Of a DNA stretch of 64,000 bases, positions 44,974 to 55,906 are shown in pieces. Position 1 is the first letter of the stretch. Each line of letters begins with the position of its first letter. The notes under the pieces were generated by a model. That model was given only the letters and a program-made list of their open reading frames with translations. It was not told where the DNA came from and ran no database searches. A program made the position numbers and the translations under genes. The stretch comes from Shinella fusca (GTDB taxonomy: Bacteria; Pseudomonadota; Alphaproteobacteria; Rhizobiales; Rhizobiaceae). The DNA lies in assembly GCF_014203155.1 (NCBI RefSeq), contig NZ_JACHIK010000017.1, forward strand, positions 35,207 to 99,206, given 5' to 3'.

Positions 44974-45159
44974 TCAGAGAAGGGGGTCGAGGATGAAGGG
45001 CCTGTCTTCCGGCTGGCGGACTTCCTTGCCGTCGACGGTCTTGACGATCGGCTGCGGGCCGCCCGGCACGTCGAGATCGCCCTTGCGGCCGCAAGCCGTC
45101 AGAACCGCCGCTGAAAGGCCGAGCACGAGCGCAAGCTTGCCGATGTCGATGCGTGTCAT
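44974..45159 (-). CDS. lptM: LPS translocon maturation chaperone LptM (YifL-like lipoprotein)
   Basis: A 61-residue lipoprotein. The lipobox VLTAC puts the lipidated Cys at residue 23, followed by GRKGDLDVPGGP, the hallmark of the LptM/YifL family. LptM helps LptD form the right disulfides in the outer membrane. The location upstream of lysA is the usual one. Confidence 0.9.
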   Translation of the reverse strand: MTRIDIGKLALVLGLSAAVLTACGRKGDLDVPGGPQPIVKTVDGKEVRQPEDRPFILDPLL

Positions 45160-45258
45160 GAAGCGTTTCCTGCCATTGCCGGGATGGGCATCATCCTTAG
45201 CGAATTCACCCGCCCTTGTGCACCCTTATTCTGCTGATGAGTCCTGCAAGCGCCTTGA

Positions 45259-46662
<1,404 letters not shown>

Positions 46663-46696
46663 GGGTGCCCGCCTGGAAAGTGTCCTGGAGAATGAA

Positions 46697-47371
46697 ATGT
46701 CAGTGAAGAAGAAACTCGGCCTGCCGGCAGGAAAGCTCATCGCCATCGCCGGCCTTGCCGGCCTTCTTGCCGGTGGTGCTGCGATATACGTGAAGGAAAG
46801 CCTGTCTGGCAATGGCGCGCTCACGGCGGACGCTGCCGGCGCCTGCCCGCTCGCCGCCGGAAAGGCCGCCGCGATCACGCCCTTCACCAAGGGACAGGTC
46901 GCCGCCATGCGCACGGTGGACGAGCACCGGACGTTGCCCGCCCTCGTCTTCGACGGCCCGGACGGCAGGAAGAAGACCATCGCCGACTTTTCCGGCAAGA
47001 CCCTGCTCGTCAATCTCTGGGCAAGCTGGTGCGTGCCCTGCCGCGAGGAGATGCCGGCGCTCAACGCACTGGAAAAGGACCTCGGCTCGGAGAAATTCGA
47101 GGTCGTGGCGATCAACATCGACACCGGTGGCGACGAGAAGCCGAAGGCCTTTCTCGACGAGACGAACGTGCACGACCTCGGCTACTATCGCGATGCCTCG
47201 ATGGGCGTCTTCAACACGCTGAAGAAGGAAGGCCTTGCCTTCGGCCTGCCGGTAACGCTGCTGATGGACGAGAAGGGCTGCCTGATCTCGGCCATGAACG
47301 GCCCCGCCGCCTGGGACAGCGAGGACGCCAAAGCCCTGATCAACGCCGCGCTGGCGCCGCCGAAGAGCTGA
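46697..47371 (+). CDS. tlpA: thiol:disulfide interchange protein TlpA
   Basis: A 224-residue thioredoxin-like protein anchored to the inner membrane with its active site in the periplasm. It reduces Cys pairs during cytochrome oxidase and cytochrome c assembly. One helix (residues about 13-31), then the active site WCVPC at 111-115. The ATG at 46697 has GGAG six bases upstream. Only 34 bp separate its start from the divergent argH start, so the two promoters must reach into the opposite genes. Confidence 0.92.
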   Translation: MSVKKKLGLPAGKLIAIAGLAGLLAGGAAIYVKESLSGNGALTADAAGACPLAAGKAAAITPFTKGQVAAMRTVDEHRTLPALVFDGPDGRKKTIADFSGKTLLVNLWASWCVPCREEMPALNALEKDLGSEKFEVVAINIDTGGDEKPKAFLDETNVHDLGYYRDASMGVFNTLKKEGLAFGLPVTLLMDEKGCLISAMNGPAAWDSEDAKALINAALAPPKS

Positions 47372-47373
47372 CG

Positions 47374-48396
47374 TCACGCGCTCGCGTAGACGCGCGGCCG
47401 GCGGATATCGATGAAGCCGGCCTCGCCCTTGCGGTGCGGGAATTCCGGCGCGGTATCGAATTCGACGGCCTGCCCGCTTCCCGTCATCGCCAGCACGCGG
47501 CGCGAATCCGGCCGGTCGATGACGCGGACGATCTTCGCCGAAATGCCCTGCCCGTCCTCGCGCCAGGTGACGTCCGCCGGGCGGAAGAGGATCTGCCCGC
47601 TGCCGTCGGCAACGCCGTCCGCCTCGAAGGCGATGTCGTCGACATAGGCCTTGCCGCCGCGGATATCGGCGTCGAGCCGGTTGGCATCGCCCAAGAAGTT
47701 CATCACGAAGGCATCGGCCGGGTTGCGGCAGACGGCCTCGGGCGTGCCTTCCTGCACGATCTTGCCCTTGTTGAGGATGACGACGCGGTCTGCAAGGTCG
47801 AGCGCCTCTTCCTGGTCGTGCGTGACGAAGAGCGTGGTGATGCCGAGCTCGTCGTGGATCTTGCGCAGCCAGCGGCGGAGGTCCCGCCGCACATTGGCGT
47901 CGAGCGCGCCGAAGGGCTCGTCGAGCAGCAGCACGCGCGGATCGACGGCAAGCGCCCGGGCGAGCGCCACGCGTTGGCGCTGGCCGCCGGAGATTTGGCC
48001 GGGGAAGCGGTCCTTGAGCCCGCCGAGCTGCACGAGGTCGAGCAGCTCCGTCACGCGCGCGGCGATCTCCCGCGGCGTGCGCTTCACCTTGGAGACCTTC
48101 ATGCCGAAGGCGATGTTCTCGCCCACCGTCATATGCGGGAAGAGCGCATAGTGCTGGAAGACGAAGCCGACGCCGCGCTCGCGCACGGGAATGTCCGTGG
48201 CGTTCTCCTCGCCGAAATAGATCGCGCCGCCGTCGGCATATTCGAGGCCGGCGACCATGCGCAGGATCGTCGTCTTGCCGGAACCGGAAGGGCCGAGCAG
48301 CGCGACGAGCTCGCCGCTTTCGATATCGAGCGAGACGCCGTGCACGGCACGGAAGGTCTGGAACTCCTTGACCACGTTTTCGAGGCGGATCTTCAC
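47374..48396 (-). CDS. cysA: sulfate/thiosulfate ABC importer, ATPase CysA
   Basis: A 340-residue ATPase read from the GTG at 48396, with GGAGG upstream. Walker A GPSGSGKT is at 35-42, the signature ISGGQRQR and Walker B VLLLDEP follow, then a C-terminal TOBE domain (ILFRPADVTW, to the end RPRVYASA). It powers sulfate uptake. Its start overlaps the cysW stop by 4 bases. Confidence 0.95.
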   Translation of the reverse strand: MKIRLENVVKEFQTFRAVHGVSLDIESGELVALLGPSGSGKTTILRMVAGLEYADGGAIYFGEENATDIPVRERGVGFVFQHYALFPHMTVGENIAFGMKVSKVKRTPREIAARVTELLDLVQLGGLKDRFPGQISGGQRQRVALARALAVDPRVLLLDEPFGALDANVRRDLRRWLRKIHDELGITTLFVTHDQEEALDLADRVVILNKGKIVQEGTPEAVCRNPADAFVMNFLGDANRLDADIRGGKAYVDDIAFEADGVADGSGQILFRPADVTWREDGQGISAKIVRVIDRPDSRRVLAMTGSGQAVEFDTAPEFPHRKGEAGFIDIRRPRVYASA

Positions 48397-49289
48397 GGCT
48401 TGACCTCCGGAGTGATGCTGTCGGCGCCCGCAAGCGCGGACGGGCGCTGGACGCGGCCCGCTCCCCGCCGCTCGAGCGCCACCTTGGCGACGAGCGTGAC
48501 GATGGCAAGGCAGGCGAGAATGGATGCGGCGGCGAAGGCGCCGGCCGCGTTGTAGTCGTGGTAGAGAAGCTCGATATGCAGCGGCAGCGTGTTGGTCTGG
48601 CCGCGGATGTTGCCCGAGACCACCGAGACCGCGCCGAACTCGCCCATCACGCGCGAATTGCAGAGCACGACGCCGTAGAGCAGCGCCCATTTGATGTTCG
48701 GCAGGGTGACGGAGAAGAAGGTGCGCCAGCCGCTCGCCCCGAGCGAGGTCGCCGCCTCTTCGAGGTCGCGGCCCTGCGCCTGCATCAGCGGGATCAGCTC
48801 GCGCGCGACGAAGGGCCCCGTCACGAACATGCTGGCGAGCACGATGCCGGGCAGCGCGAAGAGAATCTTGATATCCGCCGCCTGCAGCGCATGGCCGAAG
48901 AGCCCCTGCAGGCCGTAGACGAAGAGATAGGACACGCCCGCGACGATCGGCGAGACCGAGAAGGGAATCTCGATTACGACCGTCAGCAGCCGCTTGCCGG
49001 GGAAATCGTGCTTGGTGATCGCCCAGGCGGCGGCGACGCCGAAGGCCGTGTTGAACGGCACGGCGATGAGCGCGGTGACGACCGTCAGCAGGATGGCATG
49101 GCGCGTGTCGGGATCGGCGATCGACTTGGCGAAGTAGCCGATCCCGCGCGAAAAGGCCTCGACGGCGATGACGACGAGCGGCGCGACGATCATCAGCGCG
49201 ACGAGCAGCAGCACGACCGTCAGGAGGACACGGCGGAAGACCTTGTTGTCGCCGACGCGCGGGGGCCTGCCCTTTCCATGATCCGCCAT
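48393..49289 (-). CDS. cysW: sulfate ABC importer permease CysW
   Basis: A 298-residue inner-membrane permease with about six helices. The coupling-helix motif EAATSLGASGWRTFFSVTLPNIKWALL and the CysW-type segment MGEFGAVSVVSGNIRGQTNTLPLHIELLY are present. It forms a heterodimer with CysT. The start is 2 bp from the cysT stop. Confidence 0.95.
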   Translation of the reverse strand: MADHGKGRPPRVGDNKVFRRVLLTVVLLLVALMIVAPLVVIAVEAFSRGIGYFAKSIADPDTRHAILLTVVTALIAVPFNTAFGVAAAWAITKHDFPGKRLLTVVIEIPFSVSPIVAGVSYLFVYGLQGLFGHALQAADIKILFALPGIVLASMFVTGPFVARELIPLMQAQGRDLEEAATSLGASGWRTFFSVTLPNIKWALLYGVVLCNSRVMGEFGAVSVVSGNIRGQTNTLPLHIELLYHDYNAAGAFAAASILACLAIVTLVAKVALERRGAGRVQRPSALAGADSITPEVKP

Positions 49290-49291
49290 GG

Positions 49292-50113
49292 TCAGCCCTT
49301 CACGGTATAGCGCAGGGCTCGCGCCTGCATGAGATTGGTGAGCGCCAGCATGACGAAGGCCGTCAGCAGCATGACGGAGGCGATAGCGGCGGAGGCCGGG
49401 TAGTCGTACTCCTCAAGCCGGATGAAGGCGAGCAGCGCCGTGATCTCGGTCGAGAACGGCTGGTTGCCGGCGATGAAGATGATGGCGCCGAACTCGCCGA
49501 GGCTGCGCGCGAAGGAGAGCGACACGCCGGCAAGCAGCGCCGGGGCGAGCAGCGGCAGCATGACGGAAGCGAAGATGGAAAGGTCGCTGGCGCCGAGCGT
49601 CTGCCCCGCCTCCTCCAGCGCCGGGTCGAGCTCCTCCAGCACCGGCTGCACCGTGCGCACGATGAAGGGAATGCTGGTGAAGCTCATGGCGACGATGATG
49701 CCGAGCGGCGTATAGGCGACCTTGATGCCGAGATGCGAGAGCGGCCCGCCGAACCAGCCGTTGGTGGCGAAGAGCGTCGTCAGCGCGATGCCGGCGACCG
49801 CCGTGGGCAGGGCAAAGGGCAGGTCCACCAGCGCATCGACGAGGCGGCGGCCGGGAAAGCGGTAGCGCACCAGCACCCAGGCGAGCGACAGGCCGAAGAC
49901 GAGGTTGAACGCCGTGGCGGCCAGCGCGCAGAGCAGCGTCACGCGGTAGCTGGCGAGCGCCCGGTCGGACGAGACGATGCGCCAGTAATCTTCCGGTCCG
50001 AGGCTTGCCGCCTTGAAGACGAGCGCGGCCAGCGGCAGCACCACGATGATGCCGACATAGACGAGGGTTATGCCGAGCGCGAGCGGCAATCCGGGCAGTA
50101 CACGCCGTCTCAA
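49292..50113 (-). CDS. cysT: sulfate ABC importer permease CysT
   Basis: A 273-residue inner-membrane permease. The coupling motif EEAGQTLGASDLSIFASVMLPLLAPALL and the CysT-type LGEFGAIIFIAGNQPFSTEITALL are clear. The N-terminus is short and begins with MRRRVLPGLPLALG. It lies 75 bp downstream of the binding-protein gene. Confidence 0.95.
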   Translation of the reverse strand: MRRRVLPGLPLALGITLVYVGIIVVLPLAALVFKAASLGPEDYWRIVSSDRALASYRVTLLCALAATAFNLVFGLSLAWVLVRYRFPGRRLVDALVDLPFALPTAVAGIALTTLFATNGWFGGPLSHLGIKVAYTPLGIIVAMSFTSIPFIVRTVQPVLEELDPALEEAGQTLGASDLSIFASVMLPLLAPALLAGVSLSFARSLGEFGAIIFIAGNQPFSTEITALLAFIRLEEYDYPASAAIASVMLLTAFVMLALTNLMQARALRYTVKG

Positions 50114-50188
50114 GGAAGGCTTCCTTTCATGCCGGCAACCGGCAGGCTTCGCGCCCGCCGGTTGCCGGAAACGTTGACGTCGACGAAA

Positions 50189-51172
50189 TCAGCGGCTGCC
50201 GTAGATCTTGTCGAGGGTGCCGCCTTCGGCGAAGTGCTCCTTGGAAACCTTGTCCCAGCCGCCGAACACGTCGTCGACATTGACGAGGCGGATAGCCGGG
50301 AACTGGTCCTTGAACTCGGCGGCGACCTTCTCGTCATGGACGCGGTGGCCGAATTCGGCGGCGACCTTCTGGCCTTCCGGCGAATAGAGGAAGTCGAGAT
50401 AGGTTTTCGCAAGGTCGCGGCTGCCATGGGCGTCGGCCACCTTGTCGACGACGGCGACCGGGAACTCGGCGAGCAGCGAGACGGACGGCGTGACGCCCTC
50501 GAACTTGTCCTCGCCGTACTGCTTGGCGATCGACCGCGTCTCGGCCTCGAAGGTGATGATCACGTCGCCGATCTCGCGCTCGACGAAGGTGGTCGTGGCT
50601 GCGCGGCCGCCCGTGTCGAAGACCGGAACGTTGTCGAAGATCTTCGTGACGAAGGCCTCGACCTTGGCCGGGTCGTTGTTGAAGGCTTCCTTGGCGTAGG
50701 CGGTCGCGGCAAGGTAGGTGTAGCGCGCATTGCCCGAGGTCTTCGGGTTCGGGAAGATGACCTTCACGTCGTCACGGGCAAGGTCGGACCAGTCCTTGAT
50801 GTGCTTCGGGTTGCCGGCGCGCACGAGGAAGGACGGGAAGGAATAGAAGGGCGAGGCGTTGTTGGGGAACTTCTTCTGCCAGTCCTCGGCCACGAAGCCG
50901 TTCTTCACGAGGAAATCGATGTCCGTCACCTGGTTGAAGGTGACGACGTCGGCCTCGAGGCCCTCGACGATGGCGCGGGCCTGCTTGGACGTGCCGGCGT
51001 GCGACTGGTCGATCGTGACGCCCGGATGCTCCTTCACGAAGGCCTCGTTCTCGGCGGCGAACAGCTCGCGCGCCACGTCGTAGGAGGCGTTCAGCAGCTT
51101 GTCGGCGGCATGCGCGGTGAGCGGAGCGGCGAGACCGGCAAGAGCCACGCCGAGAAGGAGAATACGTTTCAT
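50189..51172 (-). CDS. sbp: periplasmic sulfate-binding protein
   Basis: A 327-residue solute receptor with a signal peptide (MKRILLLGVALAGLAAPLTAHAA). The mature part matches Sbp/CysP: LLNASYDVARELFAAENEAF, QSHAGTSKQARAI, NPKTSGNARYTYLAA and the sulfate-contacting GGRAATTTF. It delivers sulfate to CysTWA and heads the operon. The GGGG ahead of the ATG can pair with CCCC upstream (GCCCC/GGGGC at 51178-51203), which might lower translation. Confidence 0.94.
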   Translation of the reverse strand: MKRILLLGVALAGLAAPLTAHAADKLLNASYDVARELFAAENEAFVKEHPGVTIDQSHAGTSKQARAIVEGLEADVVTFNQVTDIDFLVKNGFVAEDWQKKFPNNASPFYSFPSFLVRAGNPKHIKDWSDLARDDVKVIFPNPKTSGNARYTYLAATAYAKEAFNNDPAKVEAFVTKIFDNVPVFDTGGRAATTTFVEREIGDVIITFEAETRSIAKQYGEDKFEGVTPSVSLLAEFPVAVVDKVADAHGSRDLAKTYLDFLYSPEGQKVAAEFGHRVHDEKVAAEFKDQFPAIRLVNVDDVFGGWDKVSKEHFAEGGTLDKIYGSR

Positions 51173-51311
51173 GAAAAGCCCCAATGCGAGAGAAGTTCGG
51201 GGCAGACAATAGCGGCCGGTCAGGGGCTATCCGAGGCATGGCCTGCCGCGACACTTCCGGCAGGCGAAACATTTTTCCGCGAAAGGATGCGGTTGGGGAA
51301 TCTCCCGCCGC

Positions 51312-52184
51312 TCAGCGGGTGGGAACCGGAATCTCGCCGCGGTAATCGTAGAAGCCGCGGCCGGACTTGCGGCCGAGCCAGCCGGCCTCGACATACTTCA
51401 CCAGCAGCGGGCACGGGCGGTACTTGGAATCGGCGAGCCCGTCATGCAGCACCTGCATGATCGACAGGCAGGTGTCGAGGCCGATGAAATCGGCAAGCTG
51501 CAGCGGGCCCATCGGATGGTTCGCGCCGAGCTTCATGGCCGTGTCGATGGCTTCCACCGAGCCGACGCCTTCATAGAGCGTGTAGATCGCCTCGTTGATC
51601 ATCGGCAGCAGGATGCGGTTGACGATGAAGGCCGGGAAATCCTCGGCGACGGTCACCGTCTTGTCGAGCTTGGCGACGAATTCCTTGGCGGCCGCGAAGG
51701 TCCCTTCCTCGGTGGCGATGCCGCGCACCAGCTCGACCAGCTTCATCACCGGAACCGGGTTCATGAAATGGATGCCCATGAAGCGCTCCGGCCGGTCGGT
51801 GGCCGAGGCAAGGCGCGTGATGGAGAGCGAGGAGGTGTTGGTGGCGAGGATCGCTTCCGGCTTCAGCACGGAACAGACCTGGCCGTAGATCTTGCGCTTG
51901 ACGGTCTCGTCCTCGGTGGCCGCCTCGATGACGAGGTCGGCGTCGGAGAGGTCGTTGATGTCGGACGAGCCCTTGATCAGCGCGAGCGCCTTCTTGCGGT
52001 CCTCGTCGCTCATCTTGCCGGAGGAGACCTGGCGGGCAAGGTTGCCGTTGATCGTGGCAAGGCCGGTCTCGACGCGCTCGGGAGACAGGTCGTAGATATG
52101 GACCTTGTACCCGGCAAGGGCCGCGACATGCGCGATACCGCACCCCATCTGGCCCGCACCTACAATACCGATGTTCTTGATCAT
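51312..52184 (-). CDS. hbdA: 3-hydroxybutyryl-CoA dehydrogenase
   Basis: A 290-residue NAD(P)-dependent dehydrogenase that interconverts 3-hydroxybutyryl-CoA and acetoacetyl-CoA in polyhydroxybutyrate and butyrate metabolism. The Rossmann motif GIVGAGQMGCGIAH is at residues 6-19. Other marks are the catalytic MGIHFMNPVPVMKLVE and the C-terminal GRKSGRGFYDY. I use the start MIKNIG at 52184; an ATG three codons upstream is possible. It follows etfA, but a terminator separates the two. Confidence 0.95.
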   Translation of the reverse strand: MIKNIGIVGAGQMGCGIAHVAALAGYKVHIYDLSPERVETGLATINGNLARQVSSGKMSDEDRKKALALIKGSSDINDLSDADLVIEAATEDETVKRKIYGQVCSVLKPEAILATNTSSLSITRLASATDRPERFMGIHFMNPVPVMKLVELVRGIATEEGTFAAAKEFVAKLDKTVTVAEDFPAFIVNRILLPMINEAIYTLYEGVGSVEAIDTAMKLGANHPMGPLQLADFIGLDTCLSIMQVLHDGLADSKYRPCPLLVKYVEAGWLGRKSGRGFYDYRGEIPVPTR

Positions 52185-52228
52185 AGCGCCCATCGCCCCG
52201 TCATTCAGCCTGCGCCCGCGGTGCAGGC

Positions 52229-52261
52229 AAAAAAATACCGGGCCGGTCGAGCCGGCCCGGT
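52229..52261 (-). terminator. Rho-independent terminator of etfBA
   Basis: A perfect 10-bp stem, ACCGGGCCGG with CCGGCCCGGT, encloses a 5-base loop. On the minus strand it is followed by A and seven T. It lies 70 bp after the etfA stop and before hbdA, so hbdA needs its own promoter or read-through. Confidence 0.88.
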
Positions 52262-52329
52262 GAAGTGATAAAGGCACGCGACGCATTTTTCCAGTGAAAA
52301 CATCGTCGCGAAGACCGCGGGAAAGCGGC

Positions 52330-53259
52330 TCAGAGCGCCTTTTCGAGTTCCGGCAGGGCCTCGAACAGGTCTGCGACGAGGCCGTAGTCGGCGACCTGGA
52401 AGATCGGCGCTTCCTCGTCCTTGTTGATCGCGACGATCACCTTCGAGTCCTTCATGCCGGCAAGGTGCTGGATGGCGCCGGAAATGCCGCAGGCGATGTA
52501 GAGCTGCGGGGCGACGACCTTGCCCGTCTGGCCGACCTGCCAGTCGTTCGGGGCATAGCCCGCATCGACGGCGGCACGCGAGGCGCCGACGGCAGCCCCG
52601 AGCTTGTCGGCAACCGGAAGGATGACTTCCTGGAACTTCTCGGAGGAGCCCAGCGCACGGCCGCCCGAGATGATGATCTTGGCGGACGTCAGCTCCGGAC
52701 GGTCGGAGGAGGACAGCGCATCCTTGACGTGGCTGGAAAGGCCCGGATTGGCGGCGGCGGCGACGGTCTCGATGGAGGCGCTGCCACCCTCGCCGGCTGC
52801 GGCGAAGGAGGCCGTGCGCACGGTGATCACCTTCCTGGCGTCGGTCGACTGCACCGTCTGGATGGCATTGCCTGCATAGATCGGGCGCTTGAACGTATCG
52901 GCAGAGACGACCTCGACGATCTCCGAGACCTGCGCGACGTCGAGCAGGGCGGCAACGCGCGGCAGCACGTTCTTGCCGACGGAGGTCGCGGCCGAGACGA
53001 TGGCGTCGTAGTTGCCGGCGAGCGACACGATGAGCGCCGCCAGCGGCTCTGCGAGGTTGTTGGCAAGGCTTGCGTCCTCGGCGAGAAGCACTTTCGTGAC
53101 GCCCGAGAGCTTGGCGGCCTGTTCGGCCGCGGCCTTGGCGCCGGAGCCCGCAACGAGCACATGCACGTCGGAGCCGATCTTGGAGGCTGCCGTCAGCGCC
53201 TTGGCGGTCTGGTCGGAAAGGGTGGCGTTGTCGTGGTCTGCCAGAAGAAGAATGGCCAT
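52330..53259 (-). CDS. etfA: electron transfer flavoprotein, alpha subunit
   Basis: A 309-residue FAD-binding subunit. ETF takes electrons from acyl-CoA dehydrogenases and others and passes them to ETF-ubiquinone oxidoreductase. The C-terminal FAD domain shows [38 protein letters not shown] and [12 protein letters not shown]. It lies 21 bp downstream of etfB. Confidence 0.97.
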   Translation of the reverse strand: MAILLLADHDNATLSDQTAKALTAASKIGSDVHVLVAGSGAKAAAEQAAKLSGVTKVLLAEDASLANNLAEPLAALIVSLAGNYDAIVSAATSVGKNVLPRVAALLDVAQVSEIVEVVSADTFKRPIYAGNAIQTVQSTDARKVITVRTASFAAAGEGGSASIETVAAAANPGLSSHVKDALSSSDRPELTSAKIIISGGRALGSSEKFQEVILPVADKLGAAVGASRAAVDAGYAPNDWQVGQTGKVVAPQLYIACGISGAIQHLAGMKDSKVIVAINKDEEAPIFQVADYGLVADLFEALPELEKAL

Positions 53260-53280
53260 GTGATGTTCTCCCTTTCCTGC

Positions 53281-54030
53281 TTAGAGCACGCCGGCTTCGG
53301 TCTTGAGCTTTTCGACGAGCTCGGCGACCGACTTGACCTTGACGCCTGCCTTGCGGCCCGACGGCTCCTCGGTCTTCAGCACCTTGAGGCGCGGGGCGGT
53401 ATCGACGCCGAAATCGGCCGGGCTCTTCTTGTCGAGCGGCTTCTTCTTCGCCTTCATGATGTTCGGCAGCGAGGCATAGCGCGGCTCGTTGAGGCGCAGG
53501 TCCGTCGTGACGACGGCCGGAAGCTTCACCTCGATGGCCTGGAGGCCGCCGTCGACTTCGCGCGTCACCTGAGCCTTGCCCTCGCCGATCTCGACCTTGG
53601 AGGCGAAGGTCGCCTGCGCCCAGCCGAGGAGCGCCGACAGCATCTGGCCGGTCTGGTTCGAATCGTCGTCGATGGCCTGCTTGCCGACGATGACGAGGCC
53701 GGGCTGCTCAGCCTCGGCAACGCCCTTGAGGATCTTCGCGACGGCGAGCGGCTCGACGGCATCGTCGGTCTCGACCAGAACGGCGCGGTCGGCGCCCATG
53801 GCGAGCGCGGTGCGCAGCGTTTCCTCGGCCTTGGCCGGGCCGATCGAGACGACCACGACTTCCTCGGCCTTGCCGGCTTCCTTCAGCCGGAGCGCTTCTT
53901 CCACGGAGATTTCGTCGAACGGATTCATCGACATCTTCACGTTGGCAAGCTCGACGCCCGAGCCGTCCGCCTTGACGCGGATCTTCACGTTATAGTCTAC
54001 GACCCGCTTGACAGGGACCAAGATCTTCAT
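53281..54030 (-). CDS. etfB: electron transfer flavoprotein, beta subunit
   Basis: A 249-residue subunit that binds AMP. Typical segments are [19 protein letters not shown] at the start, [23 protein letters not shown], and [20 protein letters not shown]. It is the first gene of etfBA and has a long leader of about 130 bases after its promoter, with a small hairpin CCTCC/GGAGG. Confidence 0.97.
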   Translation of the reverse strand: MKILVPVKRVVDYNVKIRVKADGSGVELANVKMSMNPFDEISVEEALRLKEAGKAEEVVVVSIGPAKAEETLRTALAMGADRAVLVETDDAVEPLAVAKILKGVAEAEQPGLVIVGKQAIDDDSNQTGQMLSALLGWAQATFASKVEIGEGKAQVTREVDGGLQAIEVKLPAVVTTDLRLNEPRYASLPNIMKAKKKPLDKKSPADFGVDTAPRLKVLKTEEPSGRKAGVKVKSVAELVEKLKTEAGVL

Positions 54031-54165
54031 GGCTTCCTTCCTTCAAATGCCCGCGAGGGAAAATGCGCCTTTCAGGGACGCCCTGATTGTCGGTTGGCGA
54101 CATCGATACGCGTTTTTTCCCCAATTACAATGCACGGCGGGCTCTCCTCCTGCGAAAACGGGAGG

Positions 54166-54194
54166 CTTATAAATTACCTTTACGTCCACGTCAA
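54166..54194 (-). promoter_or_regulatory. sigma-70 promoter of etfBA
   Basis: On the minus strand TTGACG (54189-54194) and TATAAG (54166-54171) are exactly 17 bases apart. Both hexamers are near consensus. It lies between the rhomboid gene and etfB. Confidence 0.68.
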
Positions 54195-54210
54195 TTTGCC
54201 TCGAAACATC

Positions 54211-54996
54211 TCACCGCCCCCAATGGGTGGGCGGCACGGAGGAGCCGGAGGACGAGGCTTCGGCGGATATTGCCGGCGCCTCGGCATGCCGCACGGCCTT
54301 CGGCGTCACGATGGTCCGGTCGAACAGCGGCACGCCCTTCCGCCGCAGGACGAGGACGAGGAGCGCCCCGGTGAGGATGCCGCCGACATGGGCGCCCCAG
54401 GAAACGCCGCCGTCCCGGTCGACCGCCAGCATGAAGAACTGCTGGGCGATCCAGAAGGCGAGCGGAATGACCGCCGGCAGCGGCAGGGGAATACGGAAGA
54501 ACACCAGCACCCAGACACGCACCTTCGGATGCAGCAGGAAATAGGCGGCGACGACGCCGGAGACGGCGCCCGACGCGCCGATCAGCGGCGCCTCCGAATC
54601 CGGCTGCACGAGGCCGTGCACCAGCGCGCCGCCCGCGGCGCACAGGAGATAGAAGAGGAGGAAGCGGACATGCCCCAGCGCGTCCTCGACATTGTCGCCG
54701 AACACCCAGAGAAACAGCATGTTCGACGCGAGGTGCAGGAAATCGAGATGGAGGAAGGCATAGGTGATGAAGGTCGCGTCCTTCGGCACCAGCACGAGGT
54801 CCGCCTGCAGGTCGGCGAAATCGAAGACCACCGCGGGAATATAGCCGAGACCCACCACCGCCGCGTCGGAGAATTCCCGCGTGGAGACGAGCCCCGTCAC
54901 CAGCCAGGCCGCGACATTGACCGCGATCAGGCCGATCGTGACATATTGCACCTTGATGTATTTCAGGGAATTCGCGTCATGCAGCGGTATGAACAT
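54211..54996 (-). CDS. rhomboid-family intramembrane serine protease
   Basis: A 261-residue protein with six to seven membrane helices. The catalytic Ser is S142 in GASGAVSG and the catalytic His is H203 in SWGAHVGG. A conserved oxyanion region, HLDFLHLASNMLFLWVFGDNVED, precedes them. Such proteases cut membrane proteins within the bilayer. The C-terminus is a soluble Ala/Glu/Ser tail. The substrate is unknown. The leftward neighbours upstream are the adenosyltransferase and HIG1 genes, and it may share their transcript. Confidence 0.92.
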   Translation of the reverse strand: MFIPLHDANSLKYIKVQYVTIGLIAVNVAAWLVTGLVSTREFSDAAVVGLGYIPAVVFDFADLQADLVLVPKDATFITYAFLHLDFLHLASNMLFLWVFGDNVEDALGHVRFLLFYLLCAAGGALVHGLVQPDSEAPLIGASGAVSGVVAAYFLLHPKVRVWVLVFFRIPLPLPAVIPLAFWIAQQFFMLAVDRDGGVSWGAHVGGILTGALLVLVLRRKGVPLFDRTIVTPKAVRHAEAPAISAEASSSGSSVPPTHWGR

Positions 54997-55027
54997 GGAT
55001 CCCCTTTCCGGCCCTTTTGCGGGGAGC

Positions 55028-55606
55028 TTACCTGTTCTGCCCCGGCACCCACAATATGTCCGTGCGGCCGTGGTCGTTCACCCAGCGCGCGGCGACGAAG
55101 AGGAAGTCGGAGAGCCGGTTGATATAGGCGACGGCCTCCGCCGAAACCGCCTCGCCCTCGCTGTCCTGAAGGGCGACGATGCGCCGCTCGGCCCGGCGCG
55201 CGACCGTGCGCGCCACATGCAGCGCCGCCGCCGCGGGCGTGCCGCCCGGCAGCACGAAGGAGCGCAGCGGCTCCAGGTCGGCATTGAGCCCGTCGATCTC
55301 CCGCTCCAGGCGGTCGACCTGCGCTTTCACGATGCGCAGCGGCTCGTAGTCGAGCTTCTTGCCGGTCTCCGGCGTCGCAAGGTCCGCGCCGAGGTCGAAG
55401 AGGTCGTTCTGGATGCGCATCAGCATGCGGTCGAGCGGGGGATGCTCGGCGAGATGCTGGCGCGCGATGCCGATGGCGGAGTTCGCCTCATCGACCGCAC
55501 CGTAGGATTCGACGCGCAGGTCATGCTTCTTGCGGCGGGGGCCGGCGGCAAGGCCGGTCGTGCCGTTGTCGCCCGTGCGGGTATAGATCTTGTTGAGCTT
55601 GACCAT
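55028..55606 (-). CDS. PduO-type corrinoid adenosyltransferase
   Basis: A 192-residue ATP:cob(I)alamin adenosyltransferase that makes the adenosyl form of the coenzyme. The family marks are YTRTGDNGTTGL near the start, ESYGAVDEANSAIGIAR, and the C-terminal RLSDFLFVAARWVN. I start at MVKLNKIYTRTGD (55606) rather than five codons upstream. The start is one base from the stop of the HIG1 gene, so they are coupled. It complements the cobST genes 28 kb away. Confidence 0.93.
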   Translation of the reverse strand: MVKLNKIYTRTGDNGTTGLAAGPRRKKHDLRVESYGAVDEANSAIGIARQHLAEHPPLDRMLMRIQNDLFDLGADLATPETGKKLDYEPLRIVKAQVDRLEREIDGLNADLEPLRSFVLPGGTPAAAALHVARTVARRAERRIVALQDSEGEAVSAEAVAYINRLSDFLFVAARWVNDHGRTDILWVPGQNR

Positions 55607-55607
55607 A

Positions 55608-55805
55608 TCAGCGCCCCCCACCCGTGATCCACAGCGTCAGCATGATGAGCGCGATGGCGATCGCCTGCAGCAGGACACGCATCTGCATCAGCTTGTTCGA
55701 CGTGTTGCCGCTGCCGCCCTTCAGCATGTTGAAGAGGCCGCGCACGAGCACGAGGGCGACCAAGGCCATGACGACGAGGGTCAGGTAGGTGAGGAAGGAA
55801 GACAT
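55608..55805 (-). CDS. HIG1-domain (twin transmembrane) protein
   Basis: A 65-residue inner-membrane protein with two helices (about 4-26 and 43-62). The intervening loop SNKLMQMRVLLQ matches the HIG1 pattern (KLMxxRVxLQ), seen in proteins associated with cytochrome oxidase supercomplexes in mitochondria and alphaproteobacteria. The bacterial function is not settled. It leads directly into the adenosyltransferase gene. Confidence 0.83.
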   Translation of the reverse strand: MSSFLTYLTLVVMALVALVLVRGLFNMLKGGSGNTSNKLMQMRVLLQAIAIALIMLTLWITGGGR

Positions 55806-55906
55806 GCCAGCGATCCGGTTTGATTTCTGTCAGCCCTCATCACATAGGGCATTCCGCGCAAAGTGCACGCATTTTGCGGGCTTTCGGCCTGCGACGACGC
55901 GCCGCG

